64,000 nucleotides of DNA from Breoghania sp. (GTDB taxonomy: Bacteria; Pseudomonadota; Alphaproteobacteria; Rhizobiales; Stappiaceae). The first letter of the stretch is position 1, and every line of letters starts with the position of its first letter. Shown here in pieces: positions 52,453 to 63,641 of this stretch. Made by a program: the position numbers and the translations under genes. The DNA is taken from NCBI RefSeq assembly GCF_030066895.1, contig NZ_JASJAV010000001.1, positions 310,001-374,000 on the forward strand, written 5' to 3'. The notes beneath the pieces were generated by a model that had not been told where the DNA came from, did not search any database, and saw only the letters and a program-made list of their open reading frames with translations.

Positions 52453-53647
52453 ATGACCAAAAAAACATCAACCGGATCAACTCGCCCTGACACGCTGCTT
52501 ACGTAGGCGGGCCGCCACCCCCAAGACAATCACGGTTTCGTCAATCCGCCCGTGATCCACGCCTCCACCGTTCTGTTCCCCGACATCGAGACGATGAGCA
52601 CGGGAAATCAACCTTACACCTATGGACGGCGGAGCACCCCCACCTCCAATGCGCTGGAAGAAGCGATCACGGCGCTGGAAGGCGCTGCGGGCACGCGTCT
52701 TCCAGCGCCGTCCGGCCTCAGCGCCATCTCCGTGGCACTGCAATCGTGCCTGTCGGCCGGAAATCACCTGCTGGTCGCCGATTCCGTTTACGGCCCCTGC
52801 CGCCACTTTTGCGATGCTGTGCTGACCCGCTTCGGGGGCGAGGTGAGCTACTACGACCCGATCGATCTCGACGCTCTGGAAGTCGCCTTCCATCCCAACA
52901 CGCGCGCCGTCTTCACCGAGACGCCCGGCTCCCTCACCTTCGAAATGCAGGACATTCCGGCAATCGCGGCCCTTGCCCACAAGCACGATGCGATCGTCCT
53001 GGCCGAGAACACCTGAGCCTCGCCGCTCTATTTCAAGCCGATCGAGCATGGCGTGGACCTGTCGATTCAGGCCGGCACCAAATACATCGTCGGCCATTCC
53101 GACGTGATGATCGGCACCGTGGCCGCCAGCGAACGCGCTTGGAAAGCCCTCGAACAGACCCACGGCGATCTCGGCCTGTGCGTGGGACCGAACGATATCT
53201 ATCTGGCGCTTCGCGACTTCAGGACGATGAGCGTGCGGCTGGAACGCCACATGAAGAATGCGTTGGAAATCGCGGGCTGGCTTTCCGAGCGCGAGGATGT
53301 GACGCGCGTTCTTTATCCGGCCCGGCCCGGAGCCCCCAGACACGACCTGTGGAAACGCGACTTCCTCGGCGCAAGCGGACTGTTTGCCATTGAACTGGTT
53401 CGCGGCCCGGATGCGGACGCCAAGGCATTCCTCAATCCTCAATGCGCTGGAGATGTTCGGGCTCGGTTATTCCTGGGGCGGCTTCGAGAGCCTCCTCACC
53501 TGGCCACATCCCAAATCGATTCGCACCGCGATCAACTGGGATACCAAGGGCCCACTGATCCGCCTCCACATCGGCCTTGAAGATCCGGCCGACCTGACCG
53601 CCGACCTTGAGCGCGGGTTTGCAGCCTATAACGCGGCACGAGACTGA
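52453..53647 (+). pseudogene. metC: Cystathionine beta-lyase (Cys/Met metabolism PLP enzyme), amber, opal and a 7-bp duplication
   Basis: PLP-dependent enzyme converting cystathionine to homocysteine. The ATG at 52453 gives MTKKTSTGSTRPDTLLT, then TAG at 52504-52506 before AGRHPQDNHGFVNPPVIHAS. TVLFPDIETM and YTYGRRSTPTSNALEEAITA are typical of MetC. TGA at 53014-53016 breaks VLAENT-stop-ASPLYFKPIEHG, where the family has Trp (NTWASP). The PLP lysine is kept in SIQAGTKYIVGHSDVMIG. A 7-bp tandem duplication at 53430-53443 shifts the frame; after it, LEMFGLGYSWGGFESLL and INWDTKGPLIRLHIGLEDP run to 53647. About 396 codons. If no other copy exists, methionine synthesis by transsulfuration is lost, which would fit keeping the aap importer. 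Confidence 0.85.
53430..53443. repeat. 7-bp tandem duplication inside metC
   Basis: cctcaat at 53430-53436 is repeated at 53437-53443. Removing one copy restores KAFLNALEMFGLGYSW in one frame. It is the direct cause of the metC frameshift. Confidence 0.85.
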
Positions 53648-53698
53648 CCGAAACGGTCAGGGGCAGCCTCCCCGCTCCTGACCGTTCCGCACATAGCA

Positions 53699-53735
53699 AA
53701 ACGGCGGCGGCCCATCCGGACCGCCGCCGTTTTTG
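53699..53735. terminator. Bidirectional rho-independent terminator between metC and ialB
   Basis: acggcggcgg (53701-53710) pairs with ccgccgccgt (53721-53730), flanked by A on the left and TTTTT on the right, so it can work for the plus-strand metC and the minus-strand ialB. Confidence 0.9.
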
Positions 53736-53797
53736 TTTCTGTCGGATCGTGACGACCCGTCCTTATTCGTCGAGACGAAGTTCGGATGCCCGAGCGA

Positions 53798-54445
53798 TCA
53801 CTCGGACTCCGTCGCCTTCTTCTGCTGCTCGATCAGCTTCTTGCGAGCATTCTCGGCGCGCTTCTGAAGCTCCTGCTGCAACTTCTTCTGCTTGGCCTGC
53901 AGGTCCTGCGGGCTGAGACCGGCGCTCTCGTAGACCTTTGTGAATCCGATCAGAGTCAGCTCGAGCTGCACCGGCTTGTTCTGCTGGTTCAGCGTGGTCA
54001 GAACGAGGTTGTTGCCCTTCTTCAGCGCGCTGATGAAGGCGTCATCGATCAGGAACTCACTGACGCAACCATTGGAGAAGCAGATATTGTACTTGCCTGC
54101 CTTCTGCTGGCCACCGTCGATCTGAACGCGCAGACCCGGCTGGAGGAGCATTCCCGGCGGAACGATCACCGCCATGGACTTGCGATCCTCACCTTCGATC
54201 TCGCGAATGGCGACCTGAGCAAGAAGCTGACCGGTATCGGTCGCCTTGTTCTGCAAGGTCATGCAGATCTTCTTCTGGCTCTTGGGATCGGTGTTGCAAA
54301 CCTTGGTCCAGGCGGACTCGGCCTCGGGCTGCGCTGCGGAGGTGTCCGCCGTCTGCGCTGAGGCAATGCTGGTGAGACTGAGCACGGCCAGCGCGGCGGA
54401 CGCTCCCTGTGCCACGGCTCGAACTCGGGAGTACCTATTGGCCAT
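53798..54445 (-). CDS. Invasion-associated locus B (IalB) family protein
   Basis: Periplasmic or outer-membrane-associated protein of the IalB family, common in Hyphomicrobiales. 215 residues: signal peptide GASAALAVLSLTSIASA, then AWTKVCNTDPKSQKKICMTL, VAIREIEGEDRKSMAVIVPP, GMLLQPGLRVQIDGG and YNICFSNGCVSEFLIDD, the four-cysteine beta-sandwich of the family. A C-terminal tail of about 40 residues rich in Lys, Gln, Glu and Ala (LQAKQKKLQQELQKRAENA) predicts a coiled coil. Named from a Bartonella erythrocyte-invasion locus, but most homologues have no shown role in invasion. Intact. Confidence 0.85.
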   Translation of the reverse strand: MANRYSRVRAVAQGASAALAVLSLTSIASAQTADTSAAQPEAESAWTKVCNTDPKSQKKICMTLQNKATDTGQLLAQVAIREIEGEDRKSMAVIVPPGMLLQPGLRVQIDGGQQKAGKYNICFSNGCVSEFLIDDAFISALKKGNNLVLTTLNQQNKPVQLELTLIGFTKVYESAGLSPQDLQAKQKKLQQELQKRAENARKKLIEQQKKATESE

Positions 54446-54759
54446 ACGAAATCGTCCTTGCTTCCCTGTTTCCCGGCGGACCGCCCCATCCAGACCCCGG
54501 CTCGCGGGACCGCCCCAAAAATCTCGGGCCCTCCATCGCCGCCAATTGCGGCGAGACGGTGACTACCCTTGTATTGCGCCGCATGAATAGCGGCTTGGCG
54601 CCCCAAATGCCAGTCATTCCGACTACTACGAAGGACCGGTCGGCCCTGTTGTGTGATAGGATCTGCCTTAGAATCAACGTTTTTTTTCGCAGATCCTCGG
54701 CCGCATGCTGTAAAATCCCGGCAGGCGGCAGAGCATCAAAGACGACGGCGACACTGTTT

Positions 54760-56670
54760 ATGGTAAATGCTTTCGTGTGCAAGATGCGGCGCTCGCATCC
54801 TGGCCAGACGTCGTTGGCTGCGTGGATGCGCACACGGCTTTGCGCCCCGCTTTTGGCGTCGCTCCTCGCCGTTTTCACCGTAACCGCAATGGTTTGCGGA
54901 CTAGCCTCCGCCCCGGCTCGCGCAAAGCCCGCACCCAACATCGCCATGCACGGCGAACCCGCCCTGCCCGCGGGCTTCAGACATCTGCCCCACGTCAATC
55001 CGGATGCCCCGAAGCGCGGCTCGATCACCTATGGCGTTCAGGGGACGTTCGACAGTCTCAACCCCTTCATCATCAAGGGCGTCGCGGCACGCGGCCTGTG
55101 GGATTACCAATTCGGCAACAACGTCTACGAGAGCCTGCTGGTTCGCAATCGCGACGAACCGTTTTCGCTCTACGGACTGCTGGCGGAAAGCATCGAGACG
55201 CCGCCCGAACGCAACTGGGTGGAATTCCGCCTGCGCAAGGAAGTGAAATTCTCCGACGGCACGCCGGTCACCGCAGAGGACGTGATCTTTTCCCTCGCCT
55301 TGCTGCGCAATTCCGGTCGCCCGCATTACCACACGTGGTTCAAGAAGATCGTGCGCATGGAAAGCCGGGACGCGCGGATCGTGCGCCTGATTTTCGAGGA
55401 CGGCAAGGACCGTGAGCTGCCGCTTCTGATAGGCTTGGCCCCCATTCTGCCGGAACATGCGATCGACCCGACCGATTTCGAGAAGTCGTCACTCGACATT
55501 CCCATCGGGTCGGGCCCCTACACTGTCGACAAGGTGGATCTGGGCAGCACGATCGTCCTGAAGCGCAATCCCCACTATTGGGGCGCTCATGTGCCGGTGA
55601 AGGTCGGACACGACAATTTCGATCAGATCCGAATCGAGTATTTCCGGGATCGCAACTCGCTCTTCGAGGCCTTCAAGAAGGGCCTTATCGACCTGATCGT
55701 CGAAAGCGATCCGAAGCGCTGGGCGCAAGGTTACGATTTTCCCGCCGTCAAGGACGGCGACGTGATCAAGCAGGAATTCCATAACGACCTACCTGCCGGA
55801 ATGACCGGGTTCGTTTTCAACACGCGGCGACCGATTTTCTCCGATATCCGCGTGCGGCACGCCCTGGTGCAGCTCTTCGACTTCGAGTTGGTGAACAAGA
55901 ACCTCTATTTCGGTCTCTACGAGCGCACCGAAGGCTATTTCGACGGATCGGACCTCTCCTCGATCAGACGGCCCGCCTCGGATGCGGAAAAGACCTTGCT
56001 GGCCCCTTTCCCCAATGCCGTGACGCCCGCTGTCATGAAGGGAGACTGGCACCCGCCGCGCACCGACGGGACAGGAACGGACAGAGCCCCTCTCGCCCGC
56101 GCCGTTGCGATGCTTCGCGAAGCCGGTTGGGAGATCAAGAACGGCAAGATGATCAACAAGGCGACGGGCGAACCGTTTGCCTTCGAGACCCTGACGCGGT
56201 CATCCGACGAGGAACGGCTGGCGCTCGCCTATGCCCGAACCCTGAAGCGCGTCGGCATCGAGGTAACGGTGCGCACCGTCGATTCCGCGCAGTATGAACG
56301 CCGCCGCATCGCCTTCGACTATGACATGACGGTCGCGACCTGGACGGCGTCGCTGTCACCGGGCAACGAACAGACCCTGCGCTGGTCGCAGGCCAGTGCG
56401 GACGAGGAAGGCTCCTTCAATTTCGCAGGCGCACGCGAACCCGCTCTGGATGCGATGATCACCGCGATGCTCAAGGCACGCAGCCGCGAGGATTTCGTCA
56501 CCGCCGTCCGTGCATTCGATCGGGTTCTGATCTCCGGCGCCTATGCCGTTCCGCTGTTCCATCTGCCCGCCGACTGGATCGTCAGATGGCGGCGTATCGT
56601 CCCCACCGAAACCACGCCGCTTACGGGCTATCGCCTGGACACCTGGTGGTATGATGACTCGGTTCAATGA
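54760..56670 (+). CDS. ABC transporter solute-binding protein, family 5 (YejA/oligopeptide type)
   Basis: Periplasmic peptide-type receptor of about 636 residues. Start uncertain: ATG 54760 or ATG 54784 (MRRSHPGQTSLAAWMRTRLC); both give a long signal peptide ending near SAPARA. The mature start, HGEPALPAGFRHLPHVNPDA, followed by PKRGSITYGVQGTFDSLNPF, is typical of the YejA-like subgroup. The SBP_bac_5 core shows FRLRKEVKFSDGTPVTAEDV and IPIGSGPYTVDKVDLGSTIV, and the end PLFHLPADWIVRWRRI. No permease or ATPase genes are nearby; a broken acyl-CoA synthetase overlaps or follows at once. Intact over 1.9 kb. Confidence 0.85.
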   Translation: MVNAFVCKMRRSHPGQTSLAAWMRTRLCAPLLASLLAVFTVTAMVCGLASAPARAKPAPNIAMHGEPALPAGFRHLPHVNPDAPKRGSITYGVQGTFDSLNPFIIKGVAARGLWDYQFGNNVYESLLVRNRDEPFSLYGLLAESIETPPERNWVEFRLRKEVKFSDGTPVTAEDVIFSLALLRNSGRPHYHTWFKKIVRMESRDARIVRLIFEDGKDRELPLLIGLAPILPEHAIDPTDFEKSSLDIPIGSGPYTVDKVDLGSTIVLKRNPHYWGAHVPVKVGHDNFDQIRIEYFRDRNSLFEAFKKGLIDLIVESDPKRWAQGYDFPAVKDGDVIKQEFHNDLPAGMTGFVFNTRRPIFSDIRVRHALVQLFDFELVNKNLYFGLYERTEGYFDGSDLSSIRRPASDAEKTLLAPFPNAVTPAVMKGDWHPPRTDGTGTDRAPLARAVAMLREAGWEIKNGKMINKATGEPFAFETLTRSSDEERLALAYARTLKRVGIEVTVRTVDSAQYERRRIAFDYDMTVATWTASLSPGNEQTLRWSQASADEEGSFNFAGAREPALDAMITAMLKARSREDFVTAVRAFDRVLISGAYAVPLFHLPADWIVRWRRIVPTETTPLTGYRLDTWWYDDSVQ

Positions 56671-56698
56671 GCCCAAACCCACAGTGCAGGAGGGGCGC

Positions 56699-58348
56699 AT
56701 GATCCTCTCGACCGCGTCCACGATCGAGCGCAACCACGCTTCCGGCGTCTGGGGCCGGGTGGCGCTTGATGCATTGTTCCGCAAGATGGCACAGAAGCAC
56801 CCGGAAAGTCTGGCTCTGGTGGACGAGCCGAATCGCTCCTCCTGGACGAGCGGCGAGGCCCGCAGCCTGACCTACGAGGCCGCGGATCTCGAGATCTCCC
56901 GCCTGGCAGGCCTGTGCAAGGCGCTGGGACTGACGCCCGACAGCGTGATTGGCCTGCAATTACCCAACACGACCGATGCGGCCGTGATCGTTCTGGCAGC
57001 ACTCCGCACCGGGCTCATCGTCACTCCGAATACCGCTTGTCTGGCGCGGTCGCGAAATCGCCGACACCCTTTCGATGGCAGGCGCCAAGGCGGTGATCAC
57101 CACCGACCGGTTCGAGGACGCCGCAACAGCGAACTGAATGCGCGACGCCGCCGTTGAGGTCTTCGGTCTGCGCTACGTGCTCGGTCTTGGAGACAACCTG
57201 CTCGACGGTCTGATTTCCCTATCCACGGTCATGGAAGAGTTCGGAGACGAAATCCCGCCCGCCGACATCGTTCGGGGCGACAAGGCTGCCGATCATCTGG
57301 CAACGCTCACCTGGACGGTCGGCGCATCGGGGCGCCCCCTGCCCGTTCCGCGCACCCACAATCACTGGATAGCCACCGGACTTGCCCCGATGCCGGAAAG
57401 CCGCATCGGGGATGGCGCCAGGATCCCCTCCTGCCCTATTCCATGACCGGCCTTGCCGGTCTCGGCAGCGGCGTGGTGCCGTGGTTGCTCAGCGGCGGCA
57501 CGTTGCATTTGCACCACCCGGAAGACATGTCGGGGATCGCCCGCCATGCCCACGCCGTGGAGGCGGATATGATGGTCATGCCCGGCCAGCTCGCCGTTCG
57601 CACCGCAGCAGCGATCAAGAAACCGACGACGCTCGTCGTAATCTGGCAATCGGGAGCGGAACGCGCCGAAGAGCCGATCCCCGACCACACCGTGGTCGAC
57701 GTCACGCTCATCCAGGAATTCGCGGCCATCGCCCAAAGGCGCGAAGGCGAGACCTATTCATAGACATTGCAGCTCGGGCGAAGCGAAGGACCGGGTGCCA
57801 TTTCCGTGGCCGAACTCAAGCTCGACACTCCCGACCGCGGATCGTCGTCAGGCTCCGGCGCCGCCAGTCTTCTGGTTCGCGGTGCCATGGTACCCGAATG
57901 CGCATGGCCCGGAGCTCCGAGCGAAGATTGGCCGGATGCCGCCGACGGCTACCTGCGCACACGCCTGATCGCACTGAGCGACGGCGAGCGGATCACCCAT
58001 CTCGACGTGAACCCCTTCCTCGGGAATTCAGGCCTGATCGGCGGCATTAGCCTCGATCTTGCGGCACTCGATACACTTTACCGGAATTTCGACGGCATCC
58101 TCGATGCGGCCGCCTTCTTTTGCAGCGATCCGGTCCTTGGAACGAGGCTTTATGCGACCATCGTGCGCACCTCCGACAAGCCCTTAGACCGCGCCGGTTT
58201 CCTGGCCTTTCTCGATGAGCGCAAGATAGGCCTGCAGGCGAGACCGGCGGATTTCGTCATGGTCGATGCCATTCCGCGTTCGGATGCCGGCTTCGTCAAC
58301 AGAAAGGCCCTGGAGAACCAGCGCCTCGACATCCGCGCCGCCGGCTGA
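56699..58348 (+). pseudogene. Acyl-CoA synthetase (AMP-dependent synthetase/ligase), frameshifts and two stops
   Basis: Adenylate-forming enzyme activating a carboxylic acid. The ATG at 56699 has a strong Shine-Dalgarno (aggagg) just after the preceding stop. The N-terminal domain reads ALDALFRKMAQKHPESLALV, RSLTYEAADLEISRLAGLCK and GLQLPNTTDAAVIVLAALRT. A frame change near 57035 leads to GREIADTLSMAGAKAVITTD; TGA at 57135-57137 follows; the ATP-binding loop is degenerate (TWTVGASGRPLPVPRTHNHW instead of TSGTTGxPKG); another change near 57405-57440; TAG at 57761-57763 (GETYS-stop-TLQLGR). The end (GFLAFLDERKIGLQARPADF; AIPRSDAGFVNRKALE) keeps the C-terminal lysine region. About 550 codons. 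Overlapping position behind the binding protein suggests a shared transcript. Confidence 0.75.
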
Positions 58349-58553
58349 TCCACGCTCCCGACCGATGCCACGAGACAGTGAGACGCGCCGTATTCATGGC
58401 CGCGCTTCACTTGGAATGCGACTGATTAAAATTAAACTCAAGTTTTATTTATAGAATTTCGTGGAAAAATCGTAGGTATTTCTGGCGTTAGCTTCTCTTT
58501 AATTGTCGTGTGACAAAGTCCCCCTGGGTTGGTTTTTACAGGTTGATTGCACG

Positions 58554-59818
58554 ATGTCGCTGACAGGCACGGTTGCTGCTCTGCGTAGCAAAGGGAGCAG
58601 CAATGATGGGTTCTGGGGAGATCTGCGCGATAAGATCGAACGTCTGCACGTATTCTCGCGTGTGGAGGAACTGAGCGATCTTCTTCAGGGACCAGATATC
58701 CTTCAAGCGATCGTCGTCGACGGCTACGACATGAAGATCGAGGATTTCGTCGGCCTCGTACGCGGAGCGGAACGCGCCCCCAGCAAACACGATATCCCTC
58801 TTGTCTGCCTGGCCGAACATTCCTTCCGCAAACCCGAAGCGATCCGGCCGGAAGCGATCCTGACCCATCCGATTCCGCCGATAACCGTCATCAATCAGAT
58901 CCATTCCCTCGCCCGATTGAAGACCAAGAAGATCGAAGCCTCCGTGCGCACCGCCGCTCTTGAGGGTCTGGATATCGAGGTCCCGCGCCCGGCCATGCCC
59001 ATTTCGGGAGGGTGCGCGGACAATCGACCGGCCCTCCTCGTCGTGGGCATGCGCGGCAGTTTCTCCCAGATCGAATCCGTTCTCGGCGCAAAGGTGCAGA
59101 TCGTCACCGCACTGACGGCCGACATGGCCAATCTCTATCTGGGCTGACGCGCCTCCGACGCGGTCATCCTCGATCAGGCCAACACCGAAGCAATGGACAC
59201 GCTGCTGCTCCTGCGCAGCAACCTCGTCCATCACGATTTGCCAATCATCCTGCTGACAGAGGGGCTCGACAGGGAGACCGCGGAGCACGCTTATCTGTCG
59301 CGGGCCAGCGACGTGCTGACCCTGCGCTCCACCCGCGCGGACCTCTTCCTGCGTTTGACCACCAGCATTCGGACCTGCCGTCTTGACCGCCAGACGCAGG
59401 AAATGCTGCTCCGCAGCCAGGATGCCTTGGACGGAACCCAGGGCATGATGTCCGCCAAGTCGTTCCGGCATTATCTGGAGCGCGCAAAGAAAGCCGCGCG
59501 GCGGCTCAACAAACCGCTGACCGTGACGCGCCTGTCGATCGAACCCGTTACCGACGACCCGGCCCCGCTTCATCTTCAGAGCCTTCCGCTCGAAAAGCCC
59601 GCCTTACGACTGATCCGGCGCATCGTGCGCATCGAGGACCTGGCGCTGATCATCAAGGGCACGGACATCATCACGGCCTTTCCCGGCACCAACGCGGCAA
59701 ATGTGGAACTGGGGTGGAGCGCATCATGCGCATGACGCCGGTGACACTCGAAATTGGCGCCGCCCCCCTGCGGTTTGATGCCTCGGCCAAGGTCGCAGTC
59801 GTCAATACGGCGGCCTGA
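58554..59818 (+). pseudogene. PleD-like protein with two receiver-type domains and a degenerate GGDEF-like end, opal codon and frameshift
   Basis: Cytoplasmic signalling protein. The first receiver-like domain spans about residues 15-120 (LHVFSRVEELSDLLQGPDIL; HDIPLVCLAEHSF), the second about 165-275 (RPALLVVGMRGSFSQIESVL; DAVILDQANTEAMDTLLLLR; DLPIILLTEGLDRETAEHAY). TGA at 59145-59147 breaks NLYLG-stop-RASDAVILDQ. The last 130 residues (GMMSAKSFRHYLERAKKAAR; LTVTRLSIEPVTDD) follow the layout of a GGDEF domain but contain no GGDEF signature. A frame change near 59710 precedes ERIMRMTPVTLEIGAAP and the stop at 59816-59818. It resembles PleD-type regulators that lost cyclase activity before the gene broke. 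Exact role unknown. Confidence 0.6.
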
Positions 59819-60084
59819 ACAGGGCCGTATACTGCTGATTTGATGACGTTTGCCGGATCAGGCAACTGTTCTCATTGCTTCCGTAGAACTCCCAAGACGC
59901 GGCGATAGGGCTCAGCGCATTCAACCTTTCGTGTTGAGAAACTGCACTTACCCGGATTGGCAGATAGCCACGAGTCGGTAAATTGCGCTTAGAGGAGAAG
60001 CGTTTTCGCCGAGAGCGAACGAGATCTGACGCCGGGAGGAGAAAAGTAAGCAGCGGCCCAGAGCCATGCCAACAGAGACCAGGC

Positions 60085-60767
60085 ATGCACGGACATGCGC
60101 TTACGATTGACGTTATCTCGAACATCATGTGTCCATGGTGTTACATCGGCAAACGGAGACTGGAACAAGCAAACGAACTGTGCGACGCGCCCGTGGAAAT
60201 CCGGTGGCGTCCGTTCCAGCTCGACCCGAACCTTCCCGCAGAGGGAAAGGATCGCACCCGGTATCTTCATGAGAAATTCGGCGGCAAGGAACGCGCGCAA
60301 GCGATCTATACACGCATCGCCGCCGTCGGCAGCGAAAGCGGTATCGACTTCCAGTTCAACAGCATCAAACGCTCGCCCAACACGCTCGACTGCCATCGGT
60401 TGGTGCGCTGGGCGCGTCATGACGGCGTGCAGGATGCCCTCGTGAACGCCTGTTCCGCGCCTACTTCCTGGAAGGCATCGACCTGACGAAGCGCGATGAC
60501 CCCGTCGCTCTGGCGAGCGAAGTCGGAATGGACGGCAAGCTGGTGGCAGAACTGCTGAAGAGCGATGCCGACGTCGCGGAGACGCAAACCGAGATCGAAA
60601 CGGCACATCGCATGGGGGTGACGGGCGTACCCTGCTTCACCATCGACGGAAAATACGTGCTGATGGGAGCAGAAACGCCGGAAAACATCGCCTCCGCCAT
60701 TTGCAAGGCGGCAGCGGAAGCCGAGGAGGAGACCTCGGCTCGGAGGCCGGTCACGCACGCCACGTGA
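60085..60767 (+). pseudogene. DsbA-family oxidoreductase, FrnE/2-hydroxychromene isomerase-like, frameshifted
   Basis: Thioredoxin-fold protein without a signal peptide, so cytoplasmic. ATG at 60085; the redox motif is CPWCYIGKRRLEQA near residue 15, as in FrnE-type proteins. Next come VEIRWRPFQLDPNLPAEGKD and NTLDCHRLVRWARHDG. Near 60440 one G is missing in gtggaacgc, and the rest (RLFRAYFLEGIDLTKRDD; GVTGVPCFTIDGKYVLMGAE with the cis-proline GVPCF) is in the next frame to 60767. About 228 codons. One added base would restore it. Confidence 0.8.
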
Positions 60768-60811
60768 TGACCGGCCCCATTGTCCGTTAGATCGGAACGA
60801 CGAGCGTTCCC

Positions 60812-62101
<1,290 letters not shown>

Positions 62102-62318
62102 TCAACGCGCCGACGCCGGTTATGGGATCGACGGCATTTTGCTCGAACACGGCTCGATCAGACCGAAAGCCCCTTCGGCCGACCGCGTTCACAATCAAAA
62201 CGTCGGGCTGTCGCTGCCAAACGGAGGTCCCATTCGGCGCCGAACACACCCGCGAAAAGGATGGTCGGGGATACCGGCCATCCTCACATCATTTCATCGC
62301 GCCTGAACGCGGCCGGGG

Positions 62319-63641
62319 TTACGCCCCAGTCGCGGTCCACTGCTTGCCGACGCTGACATGACCCAGCCCGGCATCGGCAACATCCTGAGGACGATAGATG
62401 TTGCGCAGATCGACGATCGTCTTGCCCGTCATCGCTGCTGCAATCCGCTTCAGATCAAGGCCGCGATAAACGTTCCATTCCGTCAGCACGACAAGGACAT
62501 CCGCATTGGCGGCGACGTCGTAAGGCTGTTCGCACCACTCCATGCCCGGCAGAAGCGGCTCCGCCTGCTCGCGGGCTTCCGGGTCATGGGCACGCACCTT
62601 GACGCCGGTCCCGACGAGGCGCGGTACGATCACGAGGCTCGGCGCATCGCGCACGTCATCCGTATTGGGCTTGAAGGCAATCCCGAGCACGCCAACGATC
62701 TTTCCGGCCGGATGGGAACCCAGCGCTTCCAGAATGCGATCCGCTATGGCGCGTTTGCGCGTCTCGTTGACCTCGATCGTCGTCTCGACGAGAAGCTGCG
62801 GCGCACCCGCCTTGCGCCCCGTGGCGGCAAAGGCGTTGGTATCCTTGGGAAAACACGAACCACCATATCCCGGCCCGGCGTGAAGGAACTTCAGGCCGAT
62901 GCGCTTGTCGAGGCCGATACCGGTCGCGATCTGCTGAACGTCGCCGCCAACTTTCTCGCACAGATTGGCGATCTCATTGATGAACGTGATCTTCATCGCG
63001 AGGAAGGCATTAGCCGCATATTTGGTGATTTCGGCATTTTCCAGCGACGTCACCAAGATCGGCGTCTCACGCAGGAAAAGCAGGCGATAGAGCTGACGGA
63101 GAGCATTTTCGCCGCGCTCGTCCTCCACCCCGACGATCACGCGGTCAGGCCGCATAAAATCCTCGATCGCCGAACCTTCGCGCAGGAATTCGGGATTGGA
63201 GGCGATGGAGAACGGAACACCGGGGCGTTCCGCGGCAACGATGTCGTGCACCTTGCGACACGTCCCGACGACCACCGTCGACTTGATGACGATGACCGTG
63301 CCTGGCCGCATGGCACGGGCGATCCGCTTGGCGGCCTCGAAGACGTAGGTCAGATCCGCCTCGCCGTCTCCGCGCCGCGACGAAGTTCCCACCGCGACGA
63401 AGACCACATCGGCTTCCTCGACCGCCCGCTCGAAATCGGTGGTGAAGACCAGCCGACCGGCTTCGTGGTTGAGCGAGATCAAATCATCGAGCCCAGGCTC
63501 GTAGATCGGCGATTCAAGTTTGTTCAGCGTTGCGATCTTCGCTTCGTCGATATCGACGCAGGTCACGTCGAAGCCGAATTCGGAAAAGCACACGCCGGAA
63601 ACCAGGCCGACATAGCCGGTTCCAATCATCGTGACGCGCAT
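62319..63641 (-). CDS. ugd: UDP-glucose 6-dehydrogenase
   Basis: NAD-dependent enzyme making UDP-glucuronate for polysaccharides. ATG 63641 is chosen since it starts MRVTMIGTGYVGLVSGVCFS with the GxGxxG nucleotide site at once. About 440 residues. Catalytic Cys263 lies in GPGYGGSCFPKDTNAF; the conserved Lys is in NAEITKYAANAFLAMKITF; the UDP-binding domain shows LGIAFKPNTDDVRDAPS. Intact. It sits between eno and kdsA, where many Hyphomicrobiales have the two genes closer together. The 232-base gap to eno shows no gene. Confidence 0.95.
   Translation of the reverse strand: MRVTMIGTGYVGLVSGVCFSEFGFDVTCVDIDEAKIATLNKLESPIYEPGLDDLISLNHEAGRLVFTTDFERAVEEADVVFVAVGTSSRRGDGEADLTYVFEAAKRIARAMRPGTVIVIKSTVVVGTCRKVHDIVAAERPGVPFSIASNPEFLREGSAIEDFMRPDRVIVGVEDERGENALRQLYRLLFLRETPILVTSLENAEITKYAANAFLAMKITFINEIANLCEKVGGDVQQIATGIGLDKRIGLKFLHAGPGYGGSCFPKDTNAFAATGRKAGAPQLLVETTIEVNETRKRAIADRILEALGSHPAGKIVGVLGIAFKPNTDDVRDAPSLVIVPRLVGTGVKVRAHDPEAREQAEPLLPGMEWCEQPYDVAANADVLVVLTEWNVYRGLDLKRIAAAMTGKTIVDLRNIYRPQDVADAGLGHVSVGKQWTATGA

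Noticed and set aside
1081..57763. Amber codons at Gln positions (TAG read as Gln, or a suppressor)
   Set aside because: Intact genes end in TAG with proper downstream signals (aapQ at 49679, kdsA at 63758) and gspE, LysR at 41335 also end in TAG. Internal TAA and TGA codons occur in the same genes, and many frameshifts would remain. Recoding does not explain the data. A tRNA search for a CUA anticodon would settle it.
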